Shown: positions 36,789-48,219 of the stretch, in pieces
Numbering within the stretch: position 1 is the first letter of the stretch
Layout of the letters: each line of letters opens with the position of its first letter
Assembly: GCA_015832175.1 (NCBI GenBank)
Contig: WJXW01000004.1
Location: 2,666,001-2,730,000 of the forward strand
Length of the DNA: 64,000 bases
Origin: Paraphaeosphaeria minitans
Lineage: Eukaryota; Ascomycota; Dothideomycetes; Pleosporales; Didymosphaeriaceae
Direction: 5' to 3'
The notes under the pieces: model-generated
What the model was told of the DNA's origin: nothing
What the model saw: the letters and a program-made list of their open reading frames with translations, nothing else
Database searches by the model: none
Made by a program: the position numbers and the translations under genes

Positions 36789-37296
36789 TGTGGCGTAAGT
36801 AGTGTATCTTTATATAGGAGGTTTGTATCTTTAGGGTAATCTAGATCTATCTTGTCTTATACGCCAGAGCTGAGGGTGTGGAACTATAGCTATATATACT
36901 AGTTTGGCTAGGATACTCTATTATTAAGGGTATACATAGGAACTGCTATGGGAGAAGCTATATTTAAAAGATACTTTAGAAAAGATATTTAAAAATAGGA
37001 GTAGCTAAGTAGTATTCCTAAGCTTATTTTAATGGCGTAGAGAGAGACTTTCTACGTTTAAAAGCCCTAGGCTCATAACTATAAAATTAAACTAAGGATA
37101 CTACTTAGGGTAATTAAGTGTATTATTACTAAATAGGAGAAGCGTACTTAGTAGTATGTTTTATATAGACCTAGTTTATATAAGGAAGTAGTAAGCTGAA
37201 TAAAAAGCTTATCGTAGTTAGGTAATTATCTCTTAGGTAATTGCCCTGTTTATATTAGAGGGCCTATGGCCCTACCTATATCCTATACGCGCCACA
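36789..37296 (+). repeat. LTR F, full-length copy (~508 bp)
   Basis: It starts TGTGGCG and ends CGCCACA, a perfect 7-bp terminal inverted repeat typical of LTR ends. The last ~350 bp match 47437-47806. Flanks GGAGC and GCTGC do not form a clean 5-bp duplication. No internal region of an F element was seen, so this is probably a solo LTR. Confidence 0.65.
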
Positions 37297-39420
37297 GCTG
37301 CGTATAGAACTTAGTAAAGCTTTTTAAGAACTATATAAAAGACAAGAATAAGTACTATAACTATAGTGTTAAAAGTAATTATAGAGGCTATAACTTAGTA
37401 TATTTAGAGTCGCGCACTACATATACGCTTTAGCTAATATTTATAGGTGCTAAAGGTAATAAATAGGCGCCTGAATTACCTATACGCCCTTTATAATTGC
37501 TATTATATTATAGTTATAGAGACCCTAGGTAGAGAGCGTAAGACAGATAAGGGTATAAAGATAATAGGCTTAAAACTAACTTATTACTAAAAGTAATTTA
37601 ATTTAGAGCTAGCTAACTACTAGGGTATTATAGCTTATATTAGTACATCTATAGGTGTAGTAACCTAGGTGCTTACTACTAGCCCTTAGTACTTAGGCTT
37701 AATCCTAATAGAGTAGTATTAGATTAGTAGTGCTCTTAAAGTAGTTATTCCCTTTATATAGTAAATAGTAAGTTCGCACCTTTACCACACTTAAAACGCA
37801 TACTAATAGTTTATTCTAGATTAATTCAGCGTCTACTCCTTGCTGTAATAAGGGCGACTTATATAATAGTAATAAAAAGAGTAGGAAAGAGGTTACTACT
37901 AGACGGGTAGTAGATAAGAATAGTATAAAGGGTAAGAATTATAAAGATAATAAGTAGGGGGGGTGTAGGCAGCGCGTAGTTTAGTTAAATTACTTCTTAG
38001 AAGCTAGTCTATAGGCCTTAAGTAAATATTTGTAATAAGCTATAAGTGCTCTATAAGCTATAGTGTTATATAATAATATACGTTCTATTTGCGTTCTATA
38101 TACTATTATTATATTCTTCGTCTTCTCTTTATATACGTAGCTCTTTTCCCTTTAAATATTTAGACTAAGTTATCTATATCTTAAAAGTCTAACTCTAGAA
38201 TCTAGGTATTTTAAGTCTTATTATAGTCCTTCTAGTAGAGTAGGTATTACTTTTACCCTTTTCTTATTTACTTAGCTAAGATTTCTTCTACTTCTTAGAC
38301 TTCTCCTCTTTTAAGTATAACCTCTAGTAGTTACGTGTTAATGTCTTCTACTCCTAGCTTTAGTTTCTATTATTTAAGGAAGGAAATATAAAATATATTA
38401 TAAATATAATAGTGTAGTAGAAGAAGTAGGTAGTATACCTATATTCTAACTACGTCCTATACTTATAAGGGCCTAATAAACTTTCCTAATAGCTTCTTAC
38501 TTAGTTATTAAGTTATATATATATTACTTATACTTACTAGGACTAAATTGTCTCTCTAAAATAACCTTTACTTATACTTCTTATTATAGTACTAGCTCTA
38601 ATAATTTTATACTAATTATAGGTATTCTATAAATAATGCGTGTATGCTATATATACGTTTTACTCTCTTAAATATATCTAGTAGCTCCCCCTCTAGCCTA
38701 CTGTCTACAGGAGACGTAGGAAGAATAGGATGCTTACTATATATAGTATAGAAAGGCGTTGTTCTATTTTAAATTATAGATAGAGTTATTATAGACAAAT
38801 TAAGCTATTAAAAGCAGTTTAACCTAGTTTGTTTATAGAGACGTAATAAATATCTAAAGGCATTATTTAAGCGTCTAATTCTAGCGTTTTATTTGCCTAT
38901 CTATCTAAGGGTAGAAAGTAGTACTAAGCCTACGCTTTACTTATAGTGAATAGTATATTTCTGCCCAAAAAGCGGAGGTAAAAATAAGGCCCCTATTAGA
39001 TACAATACCTTTCTAATTGCCAAGCTTTAAGATAACCTCTTAAAAGTAGGCTTTAATAAATTCTTTTACATCCTATATTTTCTGTGTAGGGACATAGATA
39101 GCTATCTTAAAGAAGTAGTATATAATTATAAGAATTATATTAAAAGCGCAGCTACCTTAATCCTTCGCTAATAGGAATTTAGTTATAAAGTCTAGTAAGA
39201 CTTCCTTAAAGATATCCTTTAGCGTTAGAAAAGGTAATAGCTAGCTATACTTACTATACCTTCCGGCTTTACTCCTTTAGTAGATAGTATAAGTTTTTAC
39301 GTATTTCTAAACATCTTAACCTATAAGAGGCTAATAGTAGGTCCTTTTAATAGCCTTAAGCGTTCTATGTGCGCTAAAGTGGCCTACTATATACGTATTA
39401 TAGTGCTAAGATAAAATCTC

Positions 39421-39635
39421 TGTAATAGGTAAATTACAATATTATTATAGTGTTGTGGCATCAAGCGCCAAGGGCTTATAAAGGGCCCATACGCTAAGCG
39501 AGCTAGTTGCGCAAAACCTACGCTAGATCCTAACTACACATAAGACAAGTATTATTCTATTAATACTACCGAGATATCCTTCCACTGTCCTTCCTAGTGT
39601 GAAGTAAATACTATTGCCTATAACTAGACCTCACA
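39421..39635 (+). repeat. Solo LTR of element A with ATCTC target duplication
   Basis: 215 bp from TGTAATAGG to CCTCACA, the best preserved A LTR (intact TG...CA). ATCTC flanks both sides (39416-39420 and 39636-39640). The sister copy near base 690 shows the empty site. An A family LTR has thus inserted into an older A copy and then lost its interior. Confidence 0.9.
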
Positions 39636-40407
39636 ATCTCTTACCCAATTACTAGTTTATCTAGAATATATAATCTGCTATTATACCTTAGGACTTCTAT
39701 TTTATTAAGACGCTATACTTACGCCTTACTACTACTTAAAGTGCTTCTTCTATATTCTAAGCTAGTAATATACTTAATAGCAAAGGCGTTCCTTTACTAA
39801 AGCTACTAAACTTTAGTAATAAGGTCAGACTCTTTTATTATAGGTTTACTACTAACTAATACTCTAGCTAGTAAGCGTAGTACGTATAGCGTACACACTA
39901 TAGCACTAGTAATAGAGACTCTTATAGCTCTATAAATTCTAGTAATATACGTTTTACATACGCCTAATAAGCTTAGCTTATTTATAAATCCGCTTACTCT
40001 ACTATGCTTAGTCCTCTATAGTATTTTGTTCTATAGGATAGGTAATAAATAGGTTAGTAATAGATTCTCCTATGCGTAATCTATTCTTTTTACTAGTTTA
40101 TCCGCTAAGTTTGTTTTTCCTAGGCGGTGTTTCACTTTGAAATTAAAAGCTATTAGATACATTACCTATTATACTTATTAAAATATATTGCTAATCTACT
40201 TAAAGTTCATTAGATAGGCTCATAATGAAAACTCACTCTAAATATAGTAAAACACGTAATAATTTAGAAATATCGAAACTCTAAGCTGAATAGCTATAAT
40301 ACTATACGTAGGGCTATTTAATAGACACAGCAGTAAGTTTTAAAGTTCTATTAGTATTACATACCAGGATTCTAGGTTTATTTTTAAGAAAATAATAATA
40401 TAGTTTT

Positions 40408-40480
40408 TGGCCTATATAGGATTTAAACTGTAGGCCTTATACATTATTAATTACGCAGATATTTTACCACTACGCCACAA
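40408..40480 (-). repeat. tRNA-like / SINE-head-like sequence, RIP-mutated
   Basis: On the minus strand TGGCGTAGTGG fits the pol III A box (TRGYNNANNNG). AGTTTAAATCC, about 42 bases further on, fits the B box GGTTCGAATCC with three transitions, all RIP-type. The acceptor arms do not pair, so it is not a functional tRNA. A tRNA pseudogene or the head of a tRNA-derived SINE are the options. Confidence 0.55.
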
Positions 40481-40754
40481 AGAACATTATAATTCGAGTA
40501 ATAATTTTTAAATATTAGGATATATATACATAGTAAAGTTATACTATAACATTAGAGTATTACCTAGTTATTTCTTATCTTAATAACGCCTCTTGAACGC
40601 TAAGGCTTAACGCTAGAGTAGTTTTAGGTATAGTTTATTAAAAAGTAGATACGTTTATCTAGTACTAAATTAAATATAGCGTAGTATTAGGTAAAGGTTA
40701 GTATAGTAAATTTAAGCTTTAAACTAGCTAATTTTAGTTAGTATTAAAGTAAAA

Positions 40755-40905
40755 CTAACTTATTATAGTTAGTATAGTGTTACTACCAAGCTCTTATAGT
40801 TAGTACATTAATACTACTAACCTATTATAGTTAGTATAATATTATTGCTAACCTCTTATAGTTAATACAGTGTTACTACTAACCTATTATAGTTAGTATA
40901 TACTT
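40755..40905. repeat. ~31-37-bp tandem repeat, four to five units
   Basis: The unit core TTATAGTTAGTA(T/C)A...TACTACTAACC(T) recurs with variable length. It is degenerate. Confidence 0.6.
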
Positions 40906-41052
40906 TTACTAGTCTTTTTTAGCTAGTCTCGTATTATAACTACGCTATTAAAGTTAGAATATATTTCTAACTAGTTACGTAATAGGCTTAGTTTAGTAAA
41001 GCGAAAATATATTTCTATTTAAAAAACTACTAGACCTAGTAGTTTATTAGGG

Positions 41053-41995
41053 CTAGCGTAGTACTAGGCGTAACTTCTAGAAGTTAGTAGAGATTCTGGA
41101 CTAGCCGTTTATAGCGAGAATAATGCCTTTTATAGTTAGGTAATAGACTTAACGTGAGTTTAGGTTTATTTTTAAAATGGTTTTAGGCCTAGCACTATAT
41201 TAGAACTGGCGTAGCACTTAGTGTAGCTTATTATGGCTAGTGGAGCTTCTAAACTAGCCTTTTATAGCTACAATTATACCCTATATAGCTAGATAATGGA
41301 TCTAATTTAGTAACGCGAGAATAGGTTTATGTTTAGAAAGATTTAAGGGCTTATAACATATTTGGGCTAGCGTAGTAGTTAGTATAGCTTTTTAATAGCT
41401 AGTAGGGCTTCTAAACTAATCGTTTATAGATAGAATAATGCCCTATATAGCTAGGTAATTAGACTAGATTATTAAAGCGAAAAGAAATCTATATTAAGAG
41501 AGATTTTAGGCTTTATACTATATTAGAGCTAGTATTATACTAGATGTTACCTATAATAGCTACTAGAGCTTTTAGAATAGCCATTTCTAGCTAGAATAAT
41601 ACCCTATATAGTTAGGTAATAGACCTAATTTACTAAAGCGAGTATAAATATATAATAAAAAAGATTTTAGGCCTAGTACTATATTAGGGCTAGCGTAGAA
41701 CTAGGTATAACCTATAATAGCTAGTAGAACTTCTAGACTAGCCTTCTATAGCTGGAATAATACCCTATATAGCTAGGTAGTGGACTTGATTATTAAAGCG
41801 TGTATACATATATATATATATTTTAAAAGGTATTAGGCCTATTACCCATTAGGTCTAGTCTGATACCAGGCGTAGCCTAATATAGCTAGTGTAGCTCTAA
41901 TACTAGCCTATTATATTTGGAATTTATCTCTAACTAGCTAGATACCAGGTCTATTAAGGCGAGAATATACCTCTATTTTTATTTTTATTAACATT
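41053..41995. repeat. ~160-bp degenerate tandem array, six units
   Basis: Unit starts (CTAGCGTAG-type motif) are near 41053, 41216, 41367, 41529, 41690 and 41855, a spacing of 151-165 bp. Shared landmarks are CCCTATATAGCTAGGTAAT and GATTTTAGGCCTA...ATATTAG in each unit. Divergence looks like accumulated transitions. Confidence 0.75.
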
Positions 41996-42000
41996 AATAT

Positions 42001-42270
42001 TATATTTATATTTATATTTATATTTATATTTATATTTATATTTATATTTATATTTATATTTATATTTATATTTATATTTATATTTATATTTATATTTATA
42101 TTTATATTTATATTTATATTTATATTTATATTTATATTTATATTTATATTTATATTTATATTTATATTTATATTTATATTTATATTTATATTTATATTTA
42201 TATTTATATTTATATTTATATTTATATTTATATTTATATTTATATTTATATTTATATTTATATTTATATT
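42001..42270. repeat. Perfect hexanucleotide microsatellite (TTTATA)n, about 45 units
   Basis: 270 bp of uninterrupted 6-bp repeats, without a single substitution, inside otherwise heavily mutated DNA. It is likely to be length-polymorphic between isolates. Confidence 0.95.
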
Positions 42271-42417
42271 TTGTACTGGTATAGTTTTAGGTCTAGTGTA
42301 TATATAATCTTAGTAATATTTCGCTATTTTGTGGCTAGTGTGGCTGGTGCAGATAGTAGATACTAGCGTATATATTTAGGACTAATATTTTAATATTCGT
42401 GGCTAGAATAGCGCAGT

Positions 42418-42630
42418 TGTCTAATTGGGTGCATCTATTTCGGCTTAGTAAAACGTTATTACGTCGGGTTTTAGGAGCCAATTAGCATCCAGAAAAGTAG
42501 GCGTCTCGGCCAATCACAGAGCTATATTTCTGTCCTAATTTAGCCCTGAGTTTTCTCTAGTGTAGAAAGTTCTACTGTAAGAAGCTTATTCTTCTCTCCT
42601 TACTACGTTCGTCTTTTATTATAAGTAATA
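42418..42630 (+). repeat. Repeat D (LTR-like), copy 2
   Basis: It matches 12665-12884 and starts TGTCTAATTGGGTGC. It is less mutated than copy 1 (it keeps CGGCTTAG and CGTCGGG where copy 1 has TA-type changes). Confidence 0.55.
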
Positions 42631-42749
42631 AGTTTAGTTTCTATACAGCGCGTATACTATGTAGGTTATTACAGTTACTTAGCACTTAAATTGTTTGCTA
42701 TATACTATCTAGATAATGTCTCTATTACTTAAAGTAGTAGATAATAGAG

Positions 42750-43447
42750 TAGAAGAAATTCTAAAGTTATATACTCTAAAGATTAAGTGTAGGCTACCTA
42801 AGTGGCTAAGCAGAAGTGTTTATAAGAAAATATTGCTGCGATATTACTATCTAATATACTAAAAGGTCTGTAAACGACTTTAATTATAGGGATATAAGTA
42901 GTAGGAGCGCGATAGGTTAGTAGTTAGAATAATTAGGCACAGTTAGTTAGCTAGAGGCTAAGGTGAAATTATAGGCCTAAAATTAGACTAACGCTGCGTT
43001 ACTACCTAATATATAAAGAAGTTAATAAATAACTTTAGTTATAGGGACATAAGTAGCAGATAGGCAATAGGTTAGTAGGTAGGATAATTAGGTAAAAGTG
43101 GCTAGCTAAGGATTAAGGAAATTGTAGGTCTAGGAGGTAACTACTAATAAGGTGTTAAAAGGGTAGTAAGGTAGTAGGCTTAAGGGACTAAGCCTAGAAA
43201 AGAGAGAGGAAAATATAGTGTAAAGGTTAGCCTACTATAGAGAGTTAGAGAAATATAGGGCTAATTAGCTATTGTTTAAGATAGCTAATTAGGGAATATA
43301 TAAACGAAGAGACGATAACTAGAAAAGACACAAAAAGACCTAATAGACAATTAGAGTAGTTAGATTTATATAATAGATTTTGGATAGGATAACTTAACTT
43401 ATTCTTTTATATTCCTTACTTAAGGTAAACGCACCTACAACACCACA
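42750..43447 (+). repeat. 5' LTR of element G
   Basis: About 698 bp, ending CACCACA. It is a direct repeat of 45165-45873. It starts TAGAAGAAAT, probably from TG by RIP. Confidence 0.7.
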
Positions 43448-45164
43448 CTATATCGAGTACCTAATATAGTATTAGAGAGCTGCTAAAGGAAAGACTAAAG
43501 ATTATATTTAAGTACTTTCTAATTAACTCTTAGACCCCTATACTAAAGCCGCTAAAGTCACTATAGTATTAAAAGGTTAAAGAGAGACAAGAGTATAGCG
43601 ATTCTTACTTAGAAGTTAAAGATAAGCTTATAAGAACTAGGGAGGTAAAGTAGAGAAAGGAACTCTAATAGGCTATTATACTACCTATATAGATAAGAGG
43701 TAATTTACTAAAGGTAGTTATTTTAAAGAGAGTAGAAGTATTAGATTTTAATATAAACTAAGATATATCTACTTTAGAGTTAAATATTATATTAAACTAG
43801 CCTAATTCTTTCTTAATATATAATTAGAAAAGCTAACTATAGGTGATTAGTAAAAGAGAGGAAAGAAAAACAGTAAAAGTAAAGTATTTAATAGGGTTTT
43901 AGAGAAAAATTAACACAAGAGAATAAAGGAGATAAGTAGATAGTGTAGGAAAAAGAAATAGAGAACACCTAGTTACTAGCTAAAGATATATTAGAGTACT
44001 AATTATTATCTTTCTTATTATTAATTCTTAAGCTAGAAGACTAAAACCCTAAAATCATAAAGCACTACTAGGAGGAGACTAGAAGAAACCTCTAAAAAAC
44101 CTTTAAGAATAATTTTAAAAGGGTACTAAGAAAAGAGAACTATAGTTTATAGTAATAGTGTATTAGGGCTCTATAGGCTCTTTAAGAATAGGAGTATTAA
44201 GGGTAGAAACAGCCTTAGAAGTGTAACTAGAAGGAGCCTAAAAGTAGGTTATACTAATAGGAAGGATATTAGTAGCTAAAATAATGTTATCTATAAAAGG
44301 ACTAGTACTAGGGTTAGCTAGCTTACTTAAAAAGAAAGAGATATTAGCTTAGGTAATAGGGAATTAGGACTAGAACTTATAATAAAAGAAGTAAGAGGCA
44401 TAGTTACTATTTATCTAGCACGTATTATACCTTTTTTAGTTTAGCAGCTTACCTTTTAGATAGGAAACACTATATTTACTACTAAAACATAGCTTACTCT
44501 TTTTACTTTTGTTCTAGTAGTAGGTGTAGTAATAGTTAATTAGAGAAGAAGGAGGAAAATAAATAGAGATAGTAGTATACTAGATACCTATATTAATATT
44601 AGTATTATAGTATTTACGCTTTAATAGAGCTTCTCTAGTGCCAAAACTAAAGAACTTAGTAATAGTCTTTATTTTAGTATTACTAATATTAAAGTGCTAA
44701 ATAGTAAGGTCTAAATAACTATTATTCTTATAGACGCTAGTAGTGTAAAGAATATAACTTAGGGTAACACCTTATATGCCTAGGCTATAGATAAAGTAAG
44801 CTAGTTTACGTAGTAGATTATAGTTTATACGCTAATTAGCCCTCGCCCTTACTAGAAAGGTTAGTAATAGGAAGTAAAAGGTTTTTAGAATAATATACAT
44901 TACTTAACAATATACTCCTTAGTAGACTTAAAAGGGTAAATAAAGAGTTCCGTCTTTATATTACTAGTAGGGCCACGCTTATTTAGGTTATTACTACCCT
45001 TTCTACTACTAGTACTAGGAGTAGCTATTCTACCTAGGGTATAGTTAACTATAACTATAACTATAGCAGATTTGTTAAACAGGTATTAGAAGGACTAAAA
45101 GAGAGAGAGAAGAGTAGAAAAGAGAGAATAGAGTATAGAAGTAAAGGTTAGAAGAAGAATAGAA

Positions 45165-45873
45165 TAGAAGAAATCCTAGGGTTATATACTCTAAGAATTA
45201 AGCGTAGGCTATCTAAGCGGCTTAGTAAAAGCGTTTATAAAAGGATGTTACCGCGATATTACTATCTAATATGCTAAGAGGCCTATAAATAGCTTTAATT
45301 ATAAGGATATAAGCAGTAAAGAAGCGATAGGCTAGTAGTTAGCATAATTAGGTATAGTTAGTTAGCTAGAGGCTAAAGTAAAATTATAGGCCTAGAATTA
45401 GACTAATACTGCATTGCTGCCTAATATATAAAAAAGTTAATAAACAACTTTAATTATAGGAATATAAGTAGTAGATAGGCGATAGGTTCGTAGGTAGGAT
45501 AATTAGATAAGAGTGGCTAGCTAAGCATTAAAGAAATTGTAGGTGTAAGAAGTGACTACTAATAAGGTATTAAAAAGGTAGTAAGGTAGTAGGCTTAAGG
45601 GACTAAGCCTAGAAGAGAGGGAGGAAAATATATTATAAAGGTTAGCCTACAATAGAGAATTAGAGAAATATAAGGCCGATTAGCTGTTGTTTAAGATAGC
45701 TAATTAGGGAATAGATACATAATAAACATAAGAACACACATAACTAGATAAGACACGAAGAGACCTAATAGACAATTAGAGTAGTTAGATTTGTATAATA
45801 GATTTTAGATAGGATAACTTAACTCATTCTTTTATATTCCTTACTTAAGGCAAAAGGCACCTACAATACTACA
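45165..45873 (+). repeat. 3' LTR of element G
   Basis: About 709 bp, with a polypurine tract immediately upstream, ending TACTACA. Differences from the 5' LTR are mostly transitions. Confidence 0.7.
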
Positions 45874-47408
45874 CTAGGGGCGACTATTACTAGGAAGGCC
45901 TAGTTTTCTAAACTAATAGAGTTATTAGAGTTAGCTTCTAATATGTCACTCCTTTAGCACGTCTTTACTTAGTAGGCTAAAGTAGGTTTATTAGCTAAAA
46001 GAAACCTACACTACCCTATATAGTGCCTAATCTTTTTTTAATAGAAGTAGGTGTTATTTATCTAACACTTTTCTAACTTAGCCTTAGATACTTAGGACGT
46101 ACGTTATTACACTTAGTGTACTTTACTATTTTTTTCCTTAGTAGGGCTTTATTAGTTATAATTTGGCTAGTAGTTAGGCCTTTTAGCGCTAGCTTTTATA
46201 GGCTTCCAGTCTATCTTGTCTAACTCTACTGTTTTTACTATTTAGGCTAGTTAGTAAGTTTTATTCTAGGATAGGTTTTTTTTTTATTTTTTCTACTTTC
46301 TACTAGAGTTCTAGGAGGCTCTAGGTAGAATTAATATTAACTATTCCTAGCCTATCCTAAAGTTCTATTATAAGGGCGAGGAGGTAAATACTCTTTACTT
46401 TATAATTGTTACTCTCCTTTACCTCCATTACGTAGTTATTAAAATCTAGATTAAAATTCTAGAGCCTTTATATGCCCTATCTTATTATAAAGAAGTAATT
46501 ACGCGCTACTTCTTTAGCAAGATAATCTAGAAAGTTCTAGTCTAAAATATTCTAAAATTCTACTTTAGAGTAGTTAGAGTGTTTCTCTAGATAGATAAAG
46601 CCTATTATAGAGGCTTTTCTAAATAATGAACTTATAATATATCTAGATATACTTTAAAGGAGGCGTCTATTCTCTAATAACTTATATTATATAACTATTC
46701 TAAACTAGTAATAGTTCTATTAATTACTATTAAAGTAAGCTAGATCTATAATTTTTAAGTAGTAACTTAACTTACGCTTTATAACTATTTCTATAAGTAA
46801 TTTCTCTAGTAAGGCTAATCGCTGCCTAATTATAAAGTTAGCGGTAGTACTCCTAGTTATTATATAGGGGTTTTATAACGCCTTAGGCGCCATCTCTACA
46901 CCCTCTAAAGGTTATATCCCTACGCCTAAAATCTATCTTTGTAATAAGTTAGGGCCTATACTTCTATATAGAACTATTATATATCTATTACCTCTATCTC
47001 TAGGACTTTAAGCTCTAAGTTAAAAAGGTAAATAATTCTTTTATTATCTTATCTTACGTTTTGCTATAAGTAATACGCTTATATATATTTATTTATGCTT
47101 AGATAAGGAGCTTTAGTAGAAGGTTTTAGTTCTAGATTTATAGTTTGTAGGTGTTGCTTAGTAACGTTAGTAGATAATAACGACGTTCTATTCTATAGTA
47201 GAAAGAAGTAACAAATTTAATATAATAGGGTTAATACCTAATAATCTAAATTACTAAAGATAATACATTTATAAATTTAGAAAGAGTAGAAATTAAGCTT
47301 CTACTACTATACTTATATATCTAGGGTTAGAAGATTAGACCTAAGAACCTAATAGCCCTAAGGTTAAAGCGTGCAGGACGAGGATATCTACTAGGGCATA
47401 GCCTATAA
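45874..47408 (-). mobile_element. Repeat E, copy 2 (RIP-degraded)
   Basis: About 46890-47400 is the reverse complement of 16970-17245. The rest has the same composition but no partner in the window. No protein family could be read. Confidence 0.45.
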
Positions 47409-47806
47409 CAAATACTATTACCTATAACTAGACCTTAGACGTATAGGAATAACTATAAAAGAAACTATAGTTTTTAAAACGTAGTTTAGAAAAGATATTT
47501 AGTACTAAAAGTAGTTAAATAATATTCTTAAGCTTATTTTAATTGCGTAAAGAGAGACTTTCTACATTTAAAAGTGCTAGGCTTATAACTATAAAAGTAA
47601 ACCAAGGATACTACTTAGGGTAATTAAGTGTATTATTACTAAATAGGAGAAGCCTGCTTAGTAGTGCGTCTTATATAGACCTAGATTACATAAGGAAGTA
47701 GTAAGCTAAGTGAGAAGCTCGTAGTAGTCAGGTGATCACCTCTTAGGTGATCGCCCTGTTCGTGTTGTAGGGCCCATGGCCTTACCTGTATCCCATACGC
47801 GCCACA
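47409..47806 (+). repeat. Chimeric LTR scrap: last ~28 bp of an A LTR joined to the last ~370 bp of LTR F
   Basis: AACAAATACTATTACC...CTAGACC (47409-47436) is the end of an A LTR. From about 47437 the sequence follows LTR F to its terminus CGCCACA at 47806. The right half is clearly less RIP-mutated (GC-richer) than the copy at 36789. Its end is the exact border of the repeat block. Confidence 0.7.
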
Positions 47807-48219
47807 CATAGGAACACGGGGTCATTGAGAGATCATTTCTCTGTTTGATTCAGATGCTATGAATACAGACTATGTTGCCATGTCGAACTGCACTGGTACA
47901 TATGCACTGCTATCTATGGATAGCCCTTCGAGTATCCAAACATGAAACGCAGAATCCCATGTAGGTCAATCCATTATAAGCCAATCATCTGTAAAGATCT
48001 TTGTCCGTTCCTAAAGTACGGCTAGGAAATTCGAATATCTAACGAGCAATTATGGCACCGCTGTGAAAGGCAGGTTATCGCAGGTGTTGGTTGTGAGCAG
48101 ACGCAATCTCGAAAAGAAAACCGTTAATTGACAGGCATTTCCGTGACTGCTATCAACATGTATAGAATGAAGTTAGTAGGGATGAAGACAGCAGTCCGCG
48201 AAGGCAAAGCGTTCCAGGC
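47807..48219. other. Unique DNA next to the repeat block
   Basis: Balanced composition. It may include a last small exon of the neighbouring minus-strand gene: a good donor (GTGAGC), branch site (CTACTAAC) and acceptor (GATAG) occur at about 48217-48145, and reading through them would stop at 48050. Nothing else was recognised. Confidence 0.35.

Larger units (their letters stand above)
40181..42630. other. Composite insertion in copy A3 with tRNA-like sequence and four kinds of tandem array
   Basis: It is absent from the sister copy at about base 1210. In order it holds a degraded tRNA-like sequence, a ~35-bp array, a ~160-bp array, a perfect 6-bp array and a D repeat at its right end (42418-42630). 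No protein motif was read. Whether this is one element or several insertions cannot be decided here, and no target duplication was found. Confidence 0.5.
37297..42749 (-). mobile_element. Element A, copy A3 (3' half), reverse orientation, interrupted twice
   Basis: 38731-40180 plus 42631-42749 are co-linear with bases 1-1345 of the window (same element, same orientation). 37300-38850 is the reverse complement of 35765-34213. A solo A LTR (39421-39635) and a ~2.45-kb composite insertion (40181-42630) interrupt it. Only RIP-degraded pol sequence remains. Confidence 0.75.
42750..45873 (+). mobile_element. Element G, LTR retrotransposon remnant with gag and protease only
   Basis: Direct ~700-bp repeats (42750-43447 and 45165-45873) flank a 1.7-kb interior. 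A purine tract (GAAGAAGAATAGAA, 45151-45164) directly precedes the right repeat, which gives plus orientation. The interior reads, through stops, a basic gag-like region and at about 44725-44757 I-L-I-D-A-S-S-V-K-N-I, a retroviral-type aspartic protease site (D-T/S-G family). There is no RT or integrase, so the element is a deletion derivative or non-autonomous. The flanks TAGAG and CTAGG do not match. Confidence 0.7.

Noticed and set aside
36786..37300. AGCTG target duplication for LTR F
   Set aside because: It requires shifting the element ends by two bases away from the TGTGGCG/CGCCACA termini; the flanks of the canonical ends do not match.
40408..40480. Functional tRNA gene
   Set aside because: Acceptor arms do not pair and the B box has three substitutions.
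42001..42270. Possible CRISPR-like or origin-like repeat array
   Set aside because: Contiguous 6-bp units without spacers in a eukaryotic genome; a plain microsatellite.
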